The notes under the pieces were generated by a model. It was not told where the DNA came from. It saw only the letters and a list, made by a program, of their open reading frames with translations, and did no database searches. Source: Variovorax sp. EL159 (GTDB lineage Bacteria > Pseudomonadota > Gammaproteobacteria > Burkholderiales > Burkholderiaceae_C). Taken from it: a DNA stretch of 64,000 nucleotides. Numbering within the stretch: position 1 is the stretch's first letter; every line of letters starts with the position of its first letter. Shown here piece by piece: positions 18,068 through 26,964 of the stretch. Both the position numbers and the translations under genes were made by a program. The DNA lies in the NCBI RefSeq assembly GCF_900100965.1, contig NZ_FMUJ01000011.1, forward strand, positions 1 to 64,000, in the 5' to 3' direction.

Positions 18068-18346
18068 ATGAACATGCTTTACGACTCGGAGTCCTTCGTC
18101 GTCGTGCACGTGCAGCCAAATGAAGGCGACGAGCCCGCGAAGCCCAATGTGCCGGCCTTGGAGCGCCACGGCTTCGAGATCGTGGACAAGCGCTCGGGCA
18201 AGGAGGTCTACCTCGACGGCTCCTGGGCCGAACTGTTCCAGCAGCAGATCGCCGCCTGGCAGCTCAACACACCGACGCAGGAAGAAGTCGAGGACACGCT
18301 CGAAGGCTATGCCGAGCTGGCCCATACGCCGGTGCTGGTGCACTGA
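18068..18346 (+). CDS. DUF3567 family protein
   Basis: A 92-residue cytosolic acidic protein beginning MNMLYDSESFVVVHVQPNE, which matches the DUF3567 start found across Burkholderiales. It continues with LERHGFEIVDKRSGKEVYLD and FQQQIAAWQLNTPTQEEVED. The family is small, conserved and of unknown function. An upstream in-frame ATG at 18035 would add 11 residues, but a likely promoter puts the transcript start there, so 18068 is preferred. A strong terminator follows, so this is a single-gene unit. Confidence 0.82.
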   Translation: MNMLYDSESFVVVHVQPNEGDEPAKPNVPALERHGFEIVDKRSGKEVYLDGSWAELFQQQIAAWQLNTPTQEEVEDTLEGYAELAHTPVLVH

Positions 18347-18379
18347 GCCGGCCCCGGCCGCTCGATCAGGTAAGCAACA

Positions 18380-18403
18380 AAGCGCCCCACGGGGCGCTTT
18401 TTC
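18380..18403 (+). terminator. Rho-independent terminator after DUF3567 gene
   Basis: AAGCGCCC pairs with GGGCGCTT around a four-base loop and is followed by a run of Ts. It sits 34 bases after the stop codon. Confidence 0.88.
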
Positions 18404-18492
18404 TTTGGGCGCCGGAAAACGCCAGGGCACGGACACCGAAAAGCGCGATTGGATGGCACGGCGAGCAGGCGCCGAGGGCATAGGATGGCGCG

Positions 18493-19353
18493 ATGCCTTT
18501 CCTTCGACACTGGCCCGCGCGGGCCTCCCGACTCCTGTTTCCGATGCTTGCCGCCACCGCCTTCACGGGTTGCGCGGCGCTTTCCAGCGGCTCGACCGCG
18601 ACACCCGGTGCCGACGCGCCCGTCGCGCGCCGCATCGCCGCCCTGCTGCCGGCCGACGCCCTCCTGCTGGGCGAGCAGCACGATGCCCCCGAGCACCATG
18701 CGATGGAACGCGAAGCCGTGCAGGCGCTGGCCGAGCGCGGCCAGCTCGCCGCGCTGGCGCTGGAGATGGCCGAGGAAGGCCGCGGCACCGCCCACGTGGC
18801 CGCCAGCGCGAGCGAGGCCCAGGTGCAGGCCGCCCTCGACTGGAACGACAAGGCCTGGCCCTGGGCCAGCTACGGCCCCGCCGTGATGGCCGCCGTGCGT
18901 GCCGGCGTGCCCGTGGTCGGCGCCAACCTGCAGCGCGCGCACATGAAAGACGCGATGGCCGACGTGTCGCTCGATGCGCAACTCAGCCGCGAGGCCTACG
19001 CCGCCCAGCAGAACGCCGTGCGCGAAGGCCACTGCAAGATGCTCCCCGAATCGCAGATCGTCCCGATGACGCGCATCCAGGTCGGCCGCGACCGCGCGAT
19101 GGCGCAAGCCATCGTCAAGGCCCGGCAGCCGGGCAAGACGGTGCTGCTGATTGCCGGTGCCGGCCACGTGGTGCGCACGCTCGGCGTGCCGCAGCACCTG
19201 CCGGACGACGTGAAGACCGTCACGGTGCGCATGCTGGCCGCGCCTTCCCTTGCCAACGTGGTGGCGGGCGAATACGACAGCATCTGGCAGACGCCGCCGC
19301 TGCCTGAAAAAGACTACTGCGCCGAGCTCAAGCGGCCGAATCGACCGAGCTGA
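18493..19353 (+). CDS. ChaN-family lipoprotein
   Basis: A 286-residue lipoprotein with signal ending AFTGC (lipidated Cys27). The body matches the ChaN/haem-binding lipoprotein fold related to TraB: LLGEQHDAPEHHAMEREAVQ near 58-77 contains the conserved GE-x-HD motif, LALEMAEEG follows, and LLIAGAGHVVRTLGVPQHL near 220-238 contains the GxxHxxxxxGVP motif. Campylobacter ChaN binds haem; in proteobacteria the protein is often tied to iron acquisition, and this role is inferred here. A strong terminator upstream separates it from the DUF3567 gene. Confidence 0.85.
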   Translation: MPFLRHWPARASRLLFPMLAATAFTGCAALSSGSTATPGADAPVARRIAALLPADALLLGEQHDAPEHHAMEREAVQALAERGQLAALALEMAEEGRGTAHVAASASEAQVQAALDWNDKAWPWASYGPAVMAAVRAGVPVVGANLQRAHMKDAMADVSLDAQLSREAYAAQQNAVREGHCKMLPESQIVPMTRIQVGRDRAMAQAIVKARQPGKTVLLIAGAGHVVRTLGVPQHLPDDVKTVTVRMLAAPSLANVVAGEYDSIWQTPPLPEKDYCAELKRPNRPS

Positions 19354-19390
19354 GCTGGCGCAGCAAAGAAGCAAGCAGACAGGAACACAA

Positions 19391-19433
19391 GAAAAAAACA
19401 AGCCGGCTGCGGGCCCACGCCCGGCAGCCGGCT
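19391..19433 (-). terminator. Terminator after the giant repeat-protein gene
   Basis: On the minus strand AGCCGGCTGC-type arms (19401-19410 and 19424-19433) pair with extra GC pairing inside, and are followed by a T-rich tract ending at 19391. It lies 17 bases after the stop of the giant gene and can serve as the operon terminator. Confidence 0.8.
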
Positions 19434-19449
19434 CTTGCGCTTTCTTTCC

Positions 19450-22400
19450 TCAGCGGCTGGCGATCGACGAGACCGCCGAGTTGCCCGTCGCCGACGCGGT
19501 GATCTGGTTGCCCGTCGTGCGCAGCGTGCTGTTGCCCACGCCGCCCGACACACCCACGCCGAAGGTCACGTTGGTCACGCTCGCGGTGACCGCGCCGGTG
19601 TTGACCTGGTAGTTGCCGACCGCCGCGCTCGGCGCACCGGTGTTCAGCGCCGTCTGGGTCACGCGGTTGGTCGCGCTGTTGCCGTAGGCCTGCGCGGCCA
19701 GCGTGTTGCCCGTCACCCCGACCGTGCTGCCGGTGGTGCCCGGCAGGCTGGTCGCGTTCAGCGCCACCTGGTAGCTCGTACCGACGCTCGAAGCCGTCAC
19801 CGCGCCCGCGTTGTTCTGGCTGTTCAGGATGGCGGCGCTGGCCCCCGCGTTGAGCGCCAGCGGCGATGCGACCAGGCTGGCCGAGCCGGTGGCGGCGGCC
19901 GGGCCGTAGCCACTGCCGGCGCTCGACGTCAACACGTTGGTGGCCGCATTGCCGCGTGCCAGCGCGGAGGTGGTGTTGCCGTCCAGGCTCACGCTGCTGC
20001 CGTTGAGCGGCGCCGCGCCCGACAGCCCCACGGTCGCGACCGTGCTGGCCGTCGCCGTCACGCCGGCCGTGCTGCCCTGCGTGTTGACGATGCCCACGCT
20101 GGCGCCCTGCACCGCATCGCTGGCCACCGACGCCGTGTTGGTGGCGCGGTTGGCCGCGGCCTCGGCCACGGTGCTGTTGCCCGAGATCGTGAGCGCGCCG
20201 CCGGCCAGGCCCGCAGTGCCCGGCACGAGGCGGTCGTCGTTGGACAGCGAGGTGCTGGCCGTGCTGCTGACGGTCGACGCGGCGCTCTGGCGGTTCGACA
20301 GCAGGTGGTCGCCGGTGGCCACCACGTTGTCGGCACTGCCGGTTTCGCTCAGCGAGACCGCACCCGTCGCGCCCGGCGGCGTGGTGTTGGTCGCGCCGAC
20401 GGCCAGCGTGTTGGTCACGTCGTTCATCACGCCGAGCGCCGTGTTGCTGTTGCCCGAGAGCCGGATCGACGACCCGCTGGAGGCCACCGGCGCGAACAGC
20501 GTCGATGCCGACGAGGCCGTCACCGCAGCCGTGCCCGACTGCGTCGATTGCAGCGCCGTGCGTGCCGGCACGTTGGCGCCCGCCACGCTCACGCTGTTGA
20601 GCGCGGTGTTGCCCACGGCCCGTGCGCTCTGGCTGTTGTTCGAGACGCTCAGGGTCGCGTTCTCGATGGTCGACAGCGCCGCCGTGTGGATGCCCACGCT
20701 GCCCGTCACGGTGGACGACACGGCGCCGGTGCCCGTCTGCACGTTCGCCAGCGCATGGTCGGCCGTCACGAGCACGGCGGACGCCGGTCCGGTGGCCACC
20801 GTCGCCGGCGCGGGGATGCCGCTGCTGGCCGTGCTGCCCTTGACGTCGATGCTGTTCGTTGCCGCGTTGCCGGTGGCCGCGCCGCCGACGCTGTTGTTGT
20901 CCAGCGTGGCGCTGCCGTTCTTCAGCGCGGTGCTGCCCGTCAGCGTGAGCTCGGCCACGCTCTTGGCATTGCCGGTCACCGCCGCGCTGCTGTCCTGTGC
21001 GTTCAGCACCGCCGTCTTGGCCGCCTGCGTGGCACCGCCCGACAGCGACACCGCATTGGTCGCGCGGTTGGCCGTCGCCTCGGCGGCGGTGGCATTGCCC
21101 GTGATCGCGAACGAACTGTTGACCACGCCCGTGCTGTTGACCGGCGCCACCGCGCGGTCTTCGTTGTAGAGCGCGGTGTCGGCGGTGCTGGTGGCCGAGG
21201 TCGTGGCCGACTGGCGGTTCACGATCACCTGGTCGCCCACGGCGCCGGAAAGGCCGGGCACCAGCCCCTGCACCGCAACCGCCGGAATCGCCGAGCCCCC
21301 GCTCGTGCCGCCGACCACGGCGACCTTGTTGGCCACGTCGTTGACGACGCTCAGCGCCGAGTTGCTGTTGTTGGCGATGCGCACCGACGAATCCGACACC
21401 GACGCGGGCGCAAAAGCCTGCGTGAACGAGCGCGACTCCACCGCCGCCAGGCTCGCCTGCCCCGACTGCAGCGCGGAGCGCGCCGACACATCGGTGGCCG
21501 TCAGCGCGATGCTGTTGGTGGCTGTGTTGGCAACCGCCTTGGCGCTCTGCGTGTTGCCCGACACGCTCAGCGTCGCGCCCGAGATCACCGCGCCGGGTGC
21601 CGTGTCCACGCCGAAGGCCGCCGCGACCTTGGAAGAGATCGGCGCCGTGCCCGTCACCAGCTGGATGTTCGACAGCGCGTGGTCGGCCACCGTGAGGGCC
21701 GTGCCCGGGACGCTGCCCGCGCCGCCCACCGGCAGGCCGTCGCCCACGGCGATGACGTTGCCCTTGACGGCGATGCCGTTGGTGGCCGCATTGCTCGTGG
21801 CCGAGCCACCCACCGCGTTGCCGTCGACGGCAACCTGCGAGTTCGTGACGTTGCCGCCCAGCACCACCTGCACGCCGTCCTTGAGGCCGAGCGACGGGCC
21901 CTCCTGTCCGGTCAGCGAAGTGACCGACGCACTGGAAAGCTGCAGGTTCTGCACCGCGGTCGTGGTCGAGACGCCGACCGCGTCGATGCTCACGCCGTTG
22001 ACCGCGCTGTTGCTGGTCGCGCCGGCCATGCTCGTGTTGTCGCTGGCCACCACCTTGGAGCCGCTGACGGCGCCGTCGATGCTCGTGCGCACCGTGGCCC
22101 CGCCACTGCGCTGCGCCGACACCGTGCCCTGGCCCGACTGCGCGTTCTGCACGCTGAATGCGGCATTGGTGCTCAGCACGCCGCCCACCAGCGTTGCGCC
22201 GGCAATCGTGGGGCCGGCGGTGTCGATGTTGTTGCCCGTCACCTTCACCGTGTTGCCGGTGGCGCGGCTGCCGTACGCGAGCGCTTCCGCCGTGTTGTCC
22301 GAACTCGACACCGAGGCCTTGTCCACCGCCCCCGTGATCGCGGTGCGCACCGCCGTGCCGCCGGCGGCAATCGCCGAGATGACCGTGTTCTTGCCCGCCA

Positions 22401-24801
22401 CGGCCTGCGTGCTGGTGACGTTGGCCACCGAGGCGCCCGCACCGTTCACGTTGTTCACGGCCAGCGCCAGGCCGCTGGCTGCGTCGTTGCCGTAGGCGGC
22501 CGCAACGAAGGCGTTGCGGTCGTTCGCCACGCTGCCCGACGTGAGGCCGCCGTTGACGTTGACCGACAGCGTGTTGGGGCCGGTCGCGGAGGCATTGACG
22601 CCGGCCTGCACCGACTGGTCGTTCAGGATGCCGTAGGCCGCGCGCACGGTCGGCTGCGTTGCCGCCGCGTTGTCGAACGGCAGGCCGCTCGCGACATTCA
22701 CCGTGACGGTCGAGGCCGCGCCAGCGCCGGGTGCCGCGGCCAGGTTGCCGGCATTCACGCCCAGCGTGTTCGAGGCCGAGTTGCCGTAGCCGATGGCGCG
22801 CTGCAGGTTGTCGGTGAGCGCCACCGAGCCGCCCGACACGTCGCCGTTCACCGTGACCCGCGCTTCCGGATTGAACAGGCCCGCGCCCACGAAGGAGGCG
22901 TTGTCGCCCATCTGCACGCTCGCGATGCCCGCGCCGGTGCCCACCGAGTTGCCGTTCAACGTGAGCGTGTTGGTGGCGCCGTTGCCGAGTGCCACGGCCT
23001 CCTGCCGGTTGCTGGCCAGCGCCAGGGTGCTGTTGGCAACGGGCGCGCCGCCACCGTTGGCCGTCAGCAGGATCTGCGAGCCGGGCGTGAGGCCGAAGGT
23101 GCCGTTGATGGCGCCGACCGAGCCGCCGTAGTTGCCCTGCAGGTTGGTCAGCGTGGCCGCGCCGGCGGCCGAGACACGCCCGTCGGAACTGGTGCCGCCG
23201 GTCAGCACGACGCCCGCGTTGCCGAGTGCCAGCGTGTTCGCATCGAGCGACAGGCTCTGGCTGATCTGGTTGCCCTGCGCGGTGGCGGCCGCACGGTTGT
23301 TCGAGACCGAGACCGAACTGCCATTGGTCTGGCCCGCGCCCGGCAGCGCCTCGCCGGTCTGCGCCGCGATGACGGACGGATTCAGGAAGGCCGTGGCGTT
23401 CGCGCCCACGTTCGCCTGCTGGTTGGCCACCGCGCTGGTGCCGCTGAACGACGCCGCGTTCTGGCCGCTGGCGATGGCGCTCGACGCCGTGTTGCCCGTG
23501 GCCGCCGCCGTGACGCTGTTGCCCGCGAGCGTGACGCTGCCGCCGTTGATCGACTGCACGCCGGCCCGGATCTGCGCACCCGTCGTCTCGCTGAGGGTAT
23601 CGACGCCCAGGTTGCCCTGGCTGTTGGTGATGACCAGGTCGGCGTTGACGTTGCTGGCCACGCCGCCGCCGGCGTGGGTGCTGTTGTTGGCGGCCGTCGC
23701 GGGGGTGCCGTTGCCGGCCACGCTCACGCCGTCGATCGCGATGCGGTTGCCCGCCGTGCCTGCCGCGGCGCCGAGCGCCTCGTTGCCGGTGGCCGCGCTG
23801 GCGATCGAATTGCCCTGCACCGACAGCGAGCCCTGCAGCACGTTGGAGCCGCCCGGCGCGGCGCTGACGACGCCCGAGATCGTCGAGCCGGTGTTGGTCG
23901 CGCTGTGCGTCGCCGCAAGAATGCCGTTGCCGTTCACCTGCAGGTTCGACACCACCGCCGAGCCCGCGAACGACGGCGCGCCGCCCGCCAGGATCTCGGC
24001 CGCGTTCGATGCGCTGTTGCCCTTGAGCACCGCGGAGATCGAGTTGCGCTCCAGGGCTGCCGCCGTGGTCAGCGCGATGCCCGTGTTCGTCGTCAGCTGC
24101 AGGTCGATCATGTTGCCCTGCACCAGCGCGCTGGAACTCTTGCCGGTGGCCGACTGCAGCGTCGTCACCACCAGGTTGCCCTTCGCGTCGAACAGCGGTG
24201 CGCCCGCCGGGTAGGTCAGCACCGAGGTGCCGGTGACCGGCGCCGCGCTGGCCGAGGCCGTGCCCGACACCTTCGAGCTGCCGCTGTTGAGCGTGGTCGC
24301 GGCCGAGATCGTGTTGTCCGCGTTGACCACGCTGCCGGTCTGCAAGGTGCTGGATTCGAGCACCAGCTTGCTGTTGGAGACCGTGCTGGAGATCACGCCG
24401 GTGTTGGTCGACACGCCGAGCGAGGCCGCGTCGCTCACGGGCGTGGCCGGCAGCGTGCCGATGGTGTTCGAGAAGGCGTCGCCGGTGGCGGAGGCCCCGA
24501 TCAGGTTGCCGGTGGTGCCGACGCTCACCGGGTTCGGATTGATCGGCGTGCCGGTGGCCGTGGTGCCGCCTGTGACGTTGTTGATCGTCGCGGTGACGTT
24601 GCCCGAATTCGGCTGGCCCGAGTTCTGCACCGCGGCCCCGTTGGCCGTGCCGTTGTAGGCCGGGCCGACCGCCGTGACCGAGGTCTCGGCCGCATGCGCC
24701 CCACCAGTGGCGATCAATGCCATCGCCACGGCCGCGCCGATGCTGCTGAGGCTGAACATGGGCGCGCTTGCGGCCCGGCTTTGGATCTTGCGTGCTTTCA
24801 T
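19450..24801 (-). CDS. Giant exported repeat protein (HfaD-like adhesin/fibre candidate)
   Basis: A 1783-residue protein with a 37-residue extended signal peptide ending GGAHA. The rest is almost all Ala, Ser, Thr, Val, Asn and Gly; I find no Cys and no Trp. About 20 units of 75-80 residues alternate two motifs: A, like AILNSQNNAGAVTASSV, and B, like SVSLDGNTTSALARGNAATN. Motif B recurs with the pattern GN-x3-A-x-A-x-GN-x-ATN. Asn/Gln ladders of this kind suit beta-solenoid or amyloid-like fibres. No autotransporter barrel, LPXTG or RTX motif is present, so export needs a partner; the CsgG-type pore 82 bases upstream in the same operon is the obvious one. AGGAG supports the start. Position and size parallel HfaD of Caulobacter; sequence homology is not established. 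Confidence 0.75.
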   Translation of the reverse strand: MKARKIQSRAASAPMFSLSSIGAAVAMALIATGGAHAAETSVTAVGPAYNGTANGAAVQNSGQPNSGNVTATINNVTGGTTATGTPINPNPVSVGTTGNLIGASATGDAFSNTIGTLPATPVSDAASLGVSTNTGVISSTVSNSKLVLESSTLQTGSVVNADNTISAATTLNSGSSKVSGTASASAAPVTGTSVLTYPAGAPLFDAKGNLVVTTLQSATGKSSSALVQGNMIDLQLTTNTGIALTTAAALERNSISAVLKGNSASNAAEILAGGAPSFAGSAVVSNLQVNGNGILAATHSATNTGSTISGVVSAAPGGSNVLQGSLSVQGNSIASAATGNEALGAAAGTAGNRIAIDGVSVAGNGTPATAANNSTHAGGGVASNVNADLVITNSQGNLGVDTLSETTGAQIRAGVQSINGGSVTLAGNSVTAAATGNTASSAIASGQNAASFSGTSAVANQQANVGANATAFLNPSVIAAQTGEALPGAGQTNGSSVSVSNNRAAATAQGNQISQSLSLDANTLALGNAGVVLTGGTSSDGRVSAAGAATLTNLQGNYGGSVGAINGTFGLTPGSQILLTANGGGAPVANSTLALASNRQEAVALGNGATNTLTLNGNSVGTGAGIASVQMGDNASFVGAGLFNPEARVTVNGDVSGGSVALTDNLQRAIGYGNSASNTLGVNAGNLAAAPGAGAASTVTVNVASGLPFDNAAATQPTVRAAYGILNDQSVQAGVNASATGPNTLSVNVNGGLTSGSVANDRNAFVAAAYGNDAASGLALAVNNVNGAGASVANVTSTQAVAGKNTVISAIAAGGTAVRTAITGAVDKASVSSSDNTAEALAYGSRATGNTVKVTGNNIDTAGPTIAGATLVGGVLSTNAAFSVQNAQSGQGTVSAQRSGGATVRTSIDGAVSGSKVVASDNTSMAGATSNSAVNGVSIDAVGVSTTTAVQNLQLSSASVTSLTGQEGPSLGLKDGVQVVLGGNVTNSQVAVDGNAVGGSATSNAATNGIAVKGNVIAVGDGLPVGGAGSVPGTALTVADHALSNIQLVTGTAPISSKVAAAFGVDTAPGAVISGATLSVSGNTQSAKAVANTATNSIALTATDVSARSALQSGQASLAAVESRSFTQAFAPASVSDSSVRIANNSNSALSVVNDVANKVAVVGGTSGGSAIPAVAVQGLVPGLSGAVGDQVIVNRQSATTSATSTADTALYNEDRAVAPVNSTGVVNSSFAITGNATAAEATANRATNAVSLSGGATQAAKTAVLNAQDSSAAVTGNAKSVAELTLTGSTALKNGSATLDNNSVGGAATGNAATNSIDVKGSTASSGIPAPATVATGPASAVLVTADHALANVQTGTGAVSSTVTGSVGIHTAALSTIENATLSVSNNSQSARAVGNTALNSVSVAGANVPARTALQSTQSGTAAVTASSASTLFAPVASSGSSIRLSGNSNTALGVMNDVTNTLAVGATNTTPPGATGAVSLSETGSADNVVATGDHLLSNRQSAASTVSSTASTSLSNDDRLVPGTAGLAGGALTISGNSTVAEAAANRATNTASVASDAVQGASVGIVNTQGSTAGVTATASTVATVGLSGAAPLNGSSVSLDGNTTSALARGNAATNVLTSSAGSGYGPAAATGSASLVASPLALNAGASAAILNSQNNAGAVTASSVGTSYQVALNATSLPGTTGSTVGVTGNTLAAQAYGNSATNRVTQTALNTGAPSAAVGNYQVNTGAVTASVTNVTFGVGVSGGVGNSTLRTTGNQITASATGNSAVSSIASR
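20005..21845 (-). repeat. Two tandem higher-order repeats of about 305 residues
   Basis: Within the giant gene, a block at about 20920-21845 is repeated at about 20005-20920. Each block holds four 75-80-residue units in the same order. Paired landmarks are VGGSATSNAATNGIAVKGN with VGGAATGNAATNSIDVKG, GNTQSAKAVANTATNSIAL with NNSQSARAVGNTALNSVSV, NNSNSALSVVNDVANKVAV with GNSNTALGVMNDVTNTLAV, and AAEATANRATNAVSL with VAEAAANRATNTASV. This points to duplication of a four-unit segment followed by divergence. Confidence 0.75.
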
Positions 24802-24883
24802 GGCGTGACTCCTCGGATGTTGGAAACGGTCGGGTCGGGTCTGGGTCGAAAAACGGATGCGCGATCTGCGCGGAACAGGGGGC

Positions 24884-26275
24884 TCAGTCGCCCTTCACGG
24901 CGCTGTCGGAAGAAGAGGCCGGCACGGCCCCGCTGACCACCGGGCTGCCGACGCGCAGCTTGGCGATCTCCTGCAGGCCGGGGCCGTCGCGATGGATCGA
25001 CGTGTCGGCCGCATCGGGCCGCCACGTGAGGCTGATGGCGCCCGGCGCCACGCCGCGGTTGGCCAGCGCCGAGGTGACGGCGGCGATGCGCTGGTCGGTC
25101 AGTTCGTCGCGCTTGCGGGCGTCCCAGTTCTCGGTGTCGCGCGCCACCAGCACGATGTCGGTCGCGCCCTTCTTCGCGGCGCCCGCGATCTGGTCGATCA
25201 GCGCGAGCGTGCTGCCGCCGAGCGTGGTCGCGCCGAAGTCGAAGGGCACCTGCGTGGCCGTGCCGGTCAGGCGCGCGCCGCCGGGGCCCGCGGCGTTGAC
25301 GGCCACGCCGCCCTGCACCACCGGCGAGGTGACGGCCCCGCCGCCCACCGCGGCATCGCCCGGGTTGTCGACCTTGCGCAGGTCGGCGGCGGGCACCAGC
25401 GGGATCTGCTCGCCGCCGCCGGGGCGCATCGTCATGCAAGGCCGGTGGTCGACCTGCGTGACGGCGGCCATGAGCCGCACCACGCCTTCTTCGAGCGCGG
25501 CGCGCACACCCATCTGCACCGGCTCCTGGCCCTTGGCGCCGATGTCCACGTCGTACAGCTTGCTGCCGAAGAAGCGGAACACGTTCAGCCCCACCTCGTA
25601 GCCGTTGAACTGCTTGGTCAGGCTCACCGTGCGCACCACCATCAGCGACTTGGTGTCGACGATGCGCAGGTCCACGCTCACCGACTGGCTGAAGGTGCGC
25701 GCCTTTACGCCGACCTGGTTCACCGCGAACTCGGCGCCGCCGGAGTTGATGTTGTAGTTCAGCTCGGTGATGCCGCCGACGATGAAGTAGTCGGACTTGT
25801 TGATGGTGCCGCCGAAGTACGGCATCCACGGCACGGTCTGCCCGCCGTTGGGTCCGCCGAGCTGGTGCGTGCGCCCGTCGCCGAGCTGGCGGCGGTCGGC
25901 ATAGGCCAGCTCGCGCTCGGCGATCACCGGGTCGAAGCGTTCGGCGATGCTCACCGCGCCGCCCAACTTGCCTAGCGCCGAATAGACCATCAGCGCGCCG
26001 CCCTGCGTGATGGCATTGCCTTCGTTGATGCTGTACTTGCCGGTGTAGTCCTTCACGTCGCCCACGCCGATGACGATGGGCGGGCGCCGCGTGGCCGCGA
26101 TGTGGTCGGCGTAGCAGGCGAGCACCGCCTCCATCGGCGTCACGTTGTCGCGCACCGAGGGGCCGAGCACGACCGGTGCCTCGCTGGGTGCAAAGCGCTG
26201 CTGCGGCGCCGAAACGCAACCGGCCAGCGCGAGCGTTGCAGCGGCAACGAGCGAGAGGGTTTGTGTGATGTGCAT
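24884..26275 (-). CDS. CsgG-family outer-membrane secretion lipoprotein (HfaB-like) with OmpA-like C-terminus
   Basis: A 463-residue lipoprotein; the signal ends LALAGC, so Cys20 would be lipidated. Residues about 40-290 match CsgG: IVIGVGDVKDYTGKYSINEG, YFIVGGITELNYNINSGGAE, VSVDLRIVDTKSLMVVRTVS and a final region with AALEEGVVRLMAAV. CsgG forms a nonameric outer-membrane channel that exports curli subunits. After a Gly/Pro-rich linker, residues about 350-445 have the layout of an OmpA-like domain: VPFDFGATTLGGSTLALIDQ, then IVLVARDTENWDARKRDELT, then DQRIAAVTSALANRGVA. That module often binds peptidoglycan; here it is degenerate. It is much longer than E. coli CsgG (277 residues). The start has GAGG upstream and is 14 bases after the preceding stop. 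No CsgE or CsgF gene is seen nearby. Confidence 0.85.
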   Translation of the reverse strand: MHITQTLSLVAAATLALAGCVSAPQQRFAPSEAPVVLGPSVRDNVTPMEAVLACYADHIAATRRPPIVIGVGDVKDYTGKYSINEGNAITQGGALMVYSALGKLGGAVSIAERFDPVIAERELAYADRRQLGDGRTHQLGGPNGGQTVPWMPYFGGTINKSDYFIVGGITELNYNINSGGAEFAVNQVGVKARTFSQSVSVDLRIVDTKSLMVVRTVSLTKQFNGYEVGLNVFRFFGSKLYDVDIGAKGQEPVQMGVRAALEEGVVRLMAAVTQVDHRPCMTMRPGGGEQIPLVPAADLRKVDNPGDAAVGGGAVTSPVVQGGVAVNAAGPGGARLTGTATQVPFDFGATTLGGSTLALIDQIAGAAKKGATDIVLVARDTENWDARKRDELTDQRIAAVTSALANRGVAPGAISLTWRPDAADTSIHRDGPGLQEIAKLRVGSPVVSGAVPASSSDSAVKGD

Positions 26276-26289
26276 GGCGCGTGCCTCGT

Positions 26290-26868
26290 TCAATTGAGCA
26301 CGCCGAATGCGCACGCCGAGCTGCCGCCGACACTGGCGGTCTGCGCGCCGGTGTTGCCCTGGTTCGAGTTCAGTGCCTGCGTGGCCGCGCCCTGCACCTG
26401 CGTGCTGGTGCCGCCCACGATCGCCGAGCCCACTGCACCGGCGTTGGCCTGCGAAGTGCCCACCGTGGCGCCGCCGAGCGTGCCCACCGCCGTGCGGCTG
26501 TCGTTGCCCGAGGCATCCGAACGGGCACCGGCATTCGATGGCGAATTGGCGACCGTGCTGTTGTTGCCGTCATTGCCGGTGGAGCTGGCCGATACGCTGC
26601 AGTTGTACTGGCGGCCGATGGTCGTGTTGTAGACCGGCGCCGCGTAGTAGCCGCTCTTCTGCTTGCGGATCATGTCCTGGATGGCCGCCTGGTTGACCTT
26701 GTCGGTGCTCGACTGGAACTGCCATGCGGCGTTTTCGCCGACGTTGTTGGCCAGCGCCGGCGACGCGGCGCACGCGGCCGCCAGCAACAGGAAGACCATC
26801 GGCCGCGCATGGCGCAGGCGGAGGCGACCGGGCACACCGGTGCCGGTGGGATGAAGTACGCGTTGCAT
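26290..26868 (-). CDS. Small exported Asn/Gly/Ser-rich protein (HfaA-like)
   Basis: A 192-residue exported protein, first gene of the operon. The signal peptide (hydrophobic FLLLAAACAASPALA) ends near residue 38. Mature residues 40-75 are a charged segment (VNQAAIQDMIRKQKSGYYAA), then a low-complexity stretch rich in N, G, S, A and T. Near the C-terminus ALNSNQGNTGAQTASV closely resembles the A motif of the giant protein, and TSQANAGAVGSA is a second copy. Two mature Cys residues (in RQYNCSV and SSACAFG) may form a disulfide bridging the repeat region. AGGAG supports the start at 26868. Gene order suggests an HfaA-type minor fibre or anchor subunit secreted through the CsgG-type pore; sequence homology to HfaA is not proven. 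Confidence 0.7.
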   Translation of the reverse strand: MQRVLHPTGTGVPGRLRLRHARPMVFLLLAAACAASPALANNVGENAAWQFQSSTDKVNQAAIQDMIRKQKSGYYAAPVYNTTIGRQYNCSVSASSTGNDGNNSTVANSPSNAGARSDASGNDSRTAVGTLGGATVGTSQANAGAVGSAIVGGTSTQVQGAATQALNSNQGNTGAQTASVGGSSACAFGVLN

Positions 26869-26964
26869 GACAGCTCCTCTCGGAAAGCGCACTCGCAGAA
26901 TTCATGAGTGCTACGTTTCGCGAGGCGATGCTAGGCATTGCATGCATGCGCAGGTATCCCGAGA

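Noticed and set aside
19435..24936. A very long open frame (about 1830 codons) on the plus strand opposite the giant gene
   Set aside because: It is antisense to a gene with a signal peptide, ribosome site, operon context and terminator. Its product is Arg/Gly/His-rich with no domain; strong third-position G/C and lack of stop-forming codons in the sense gene explain it.
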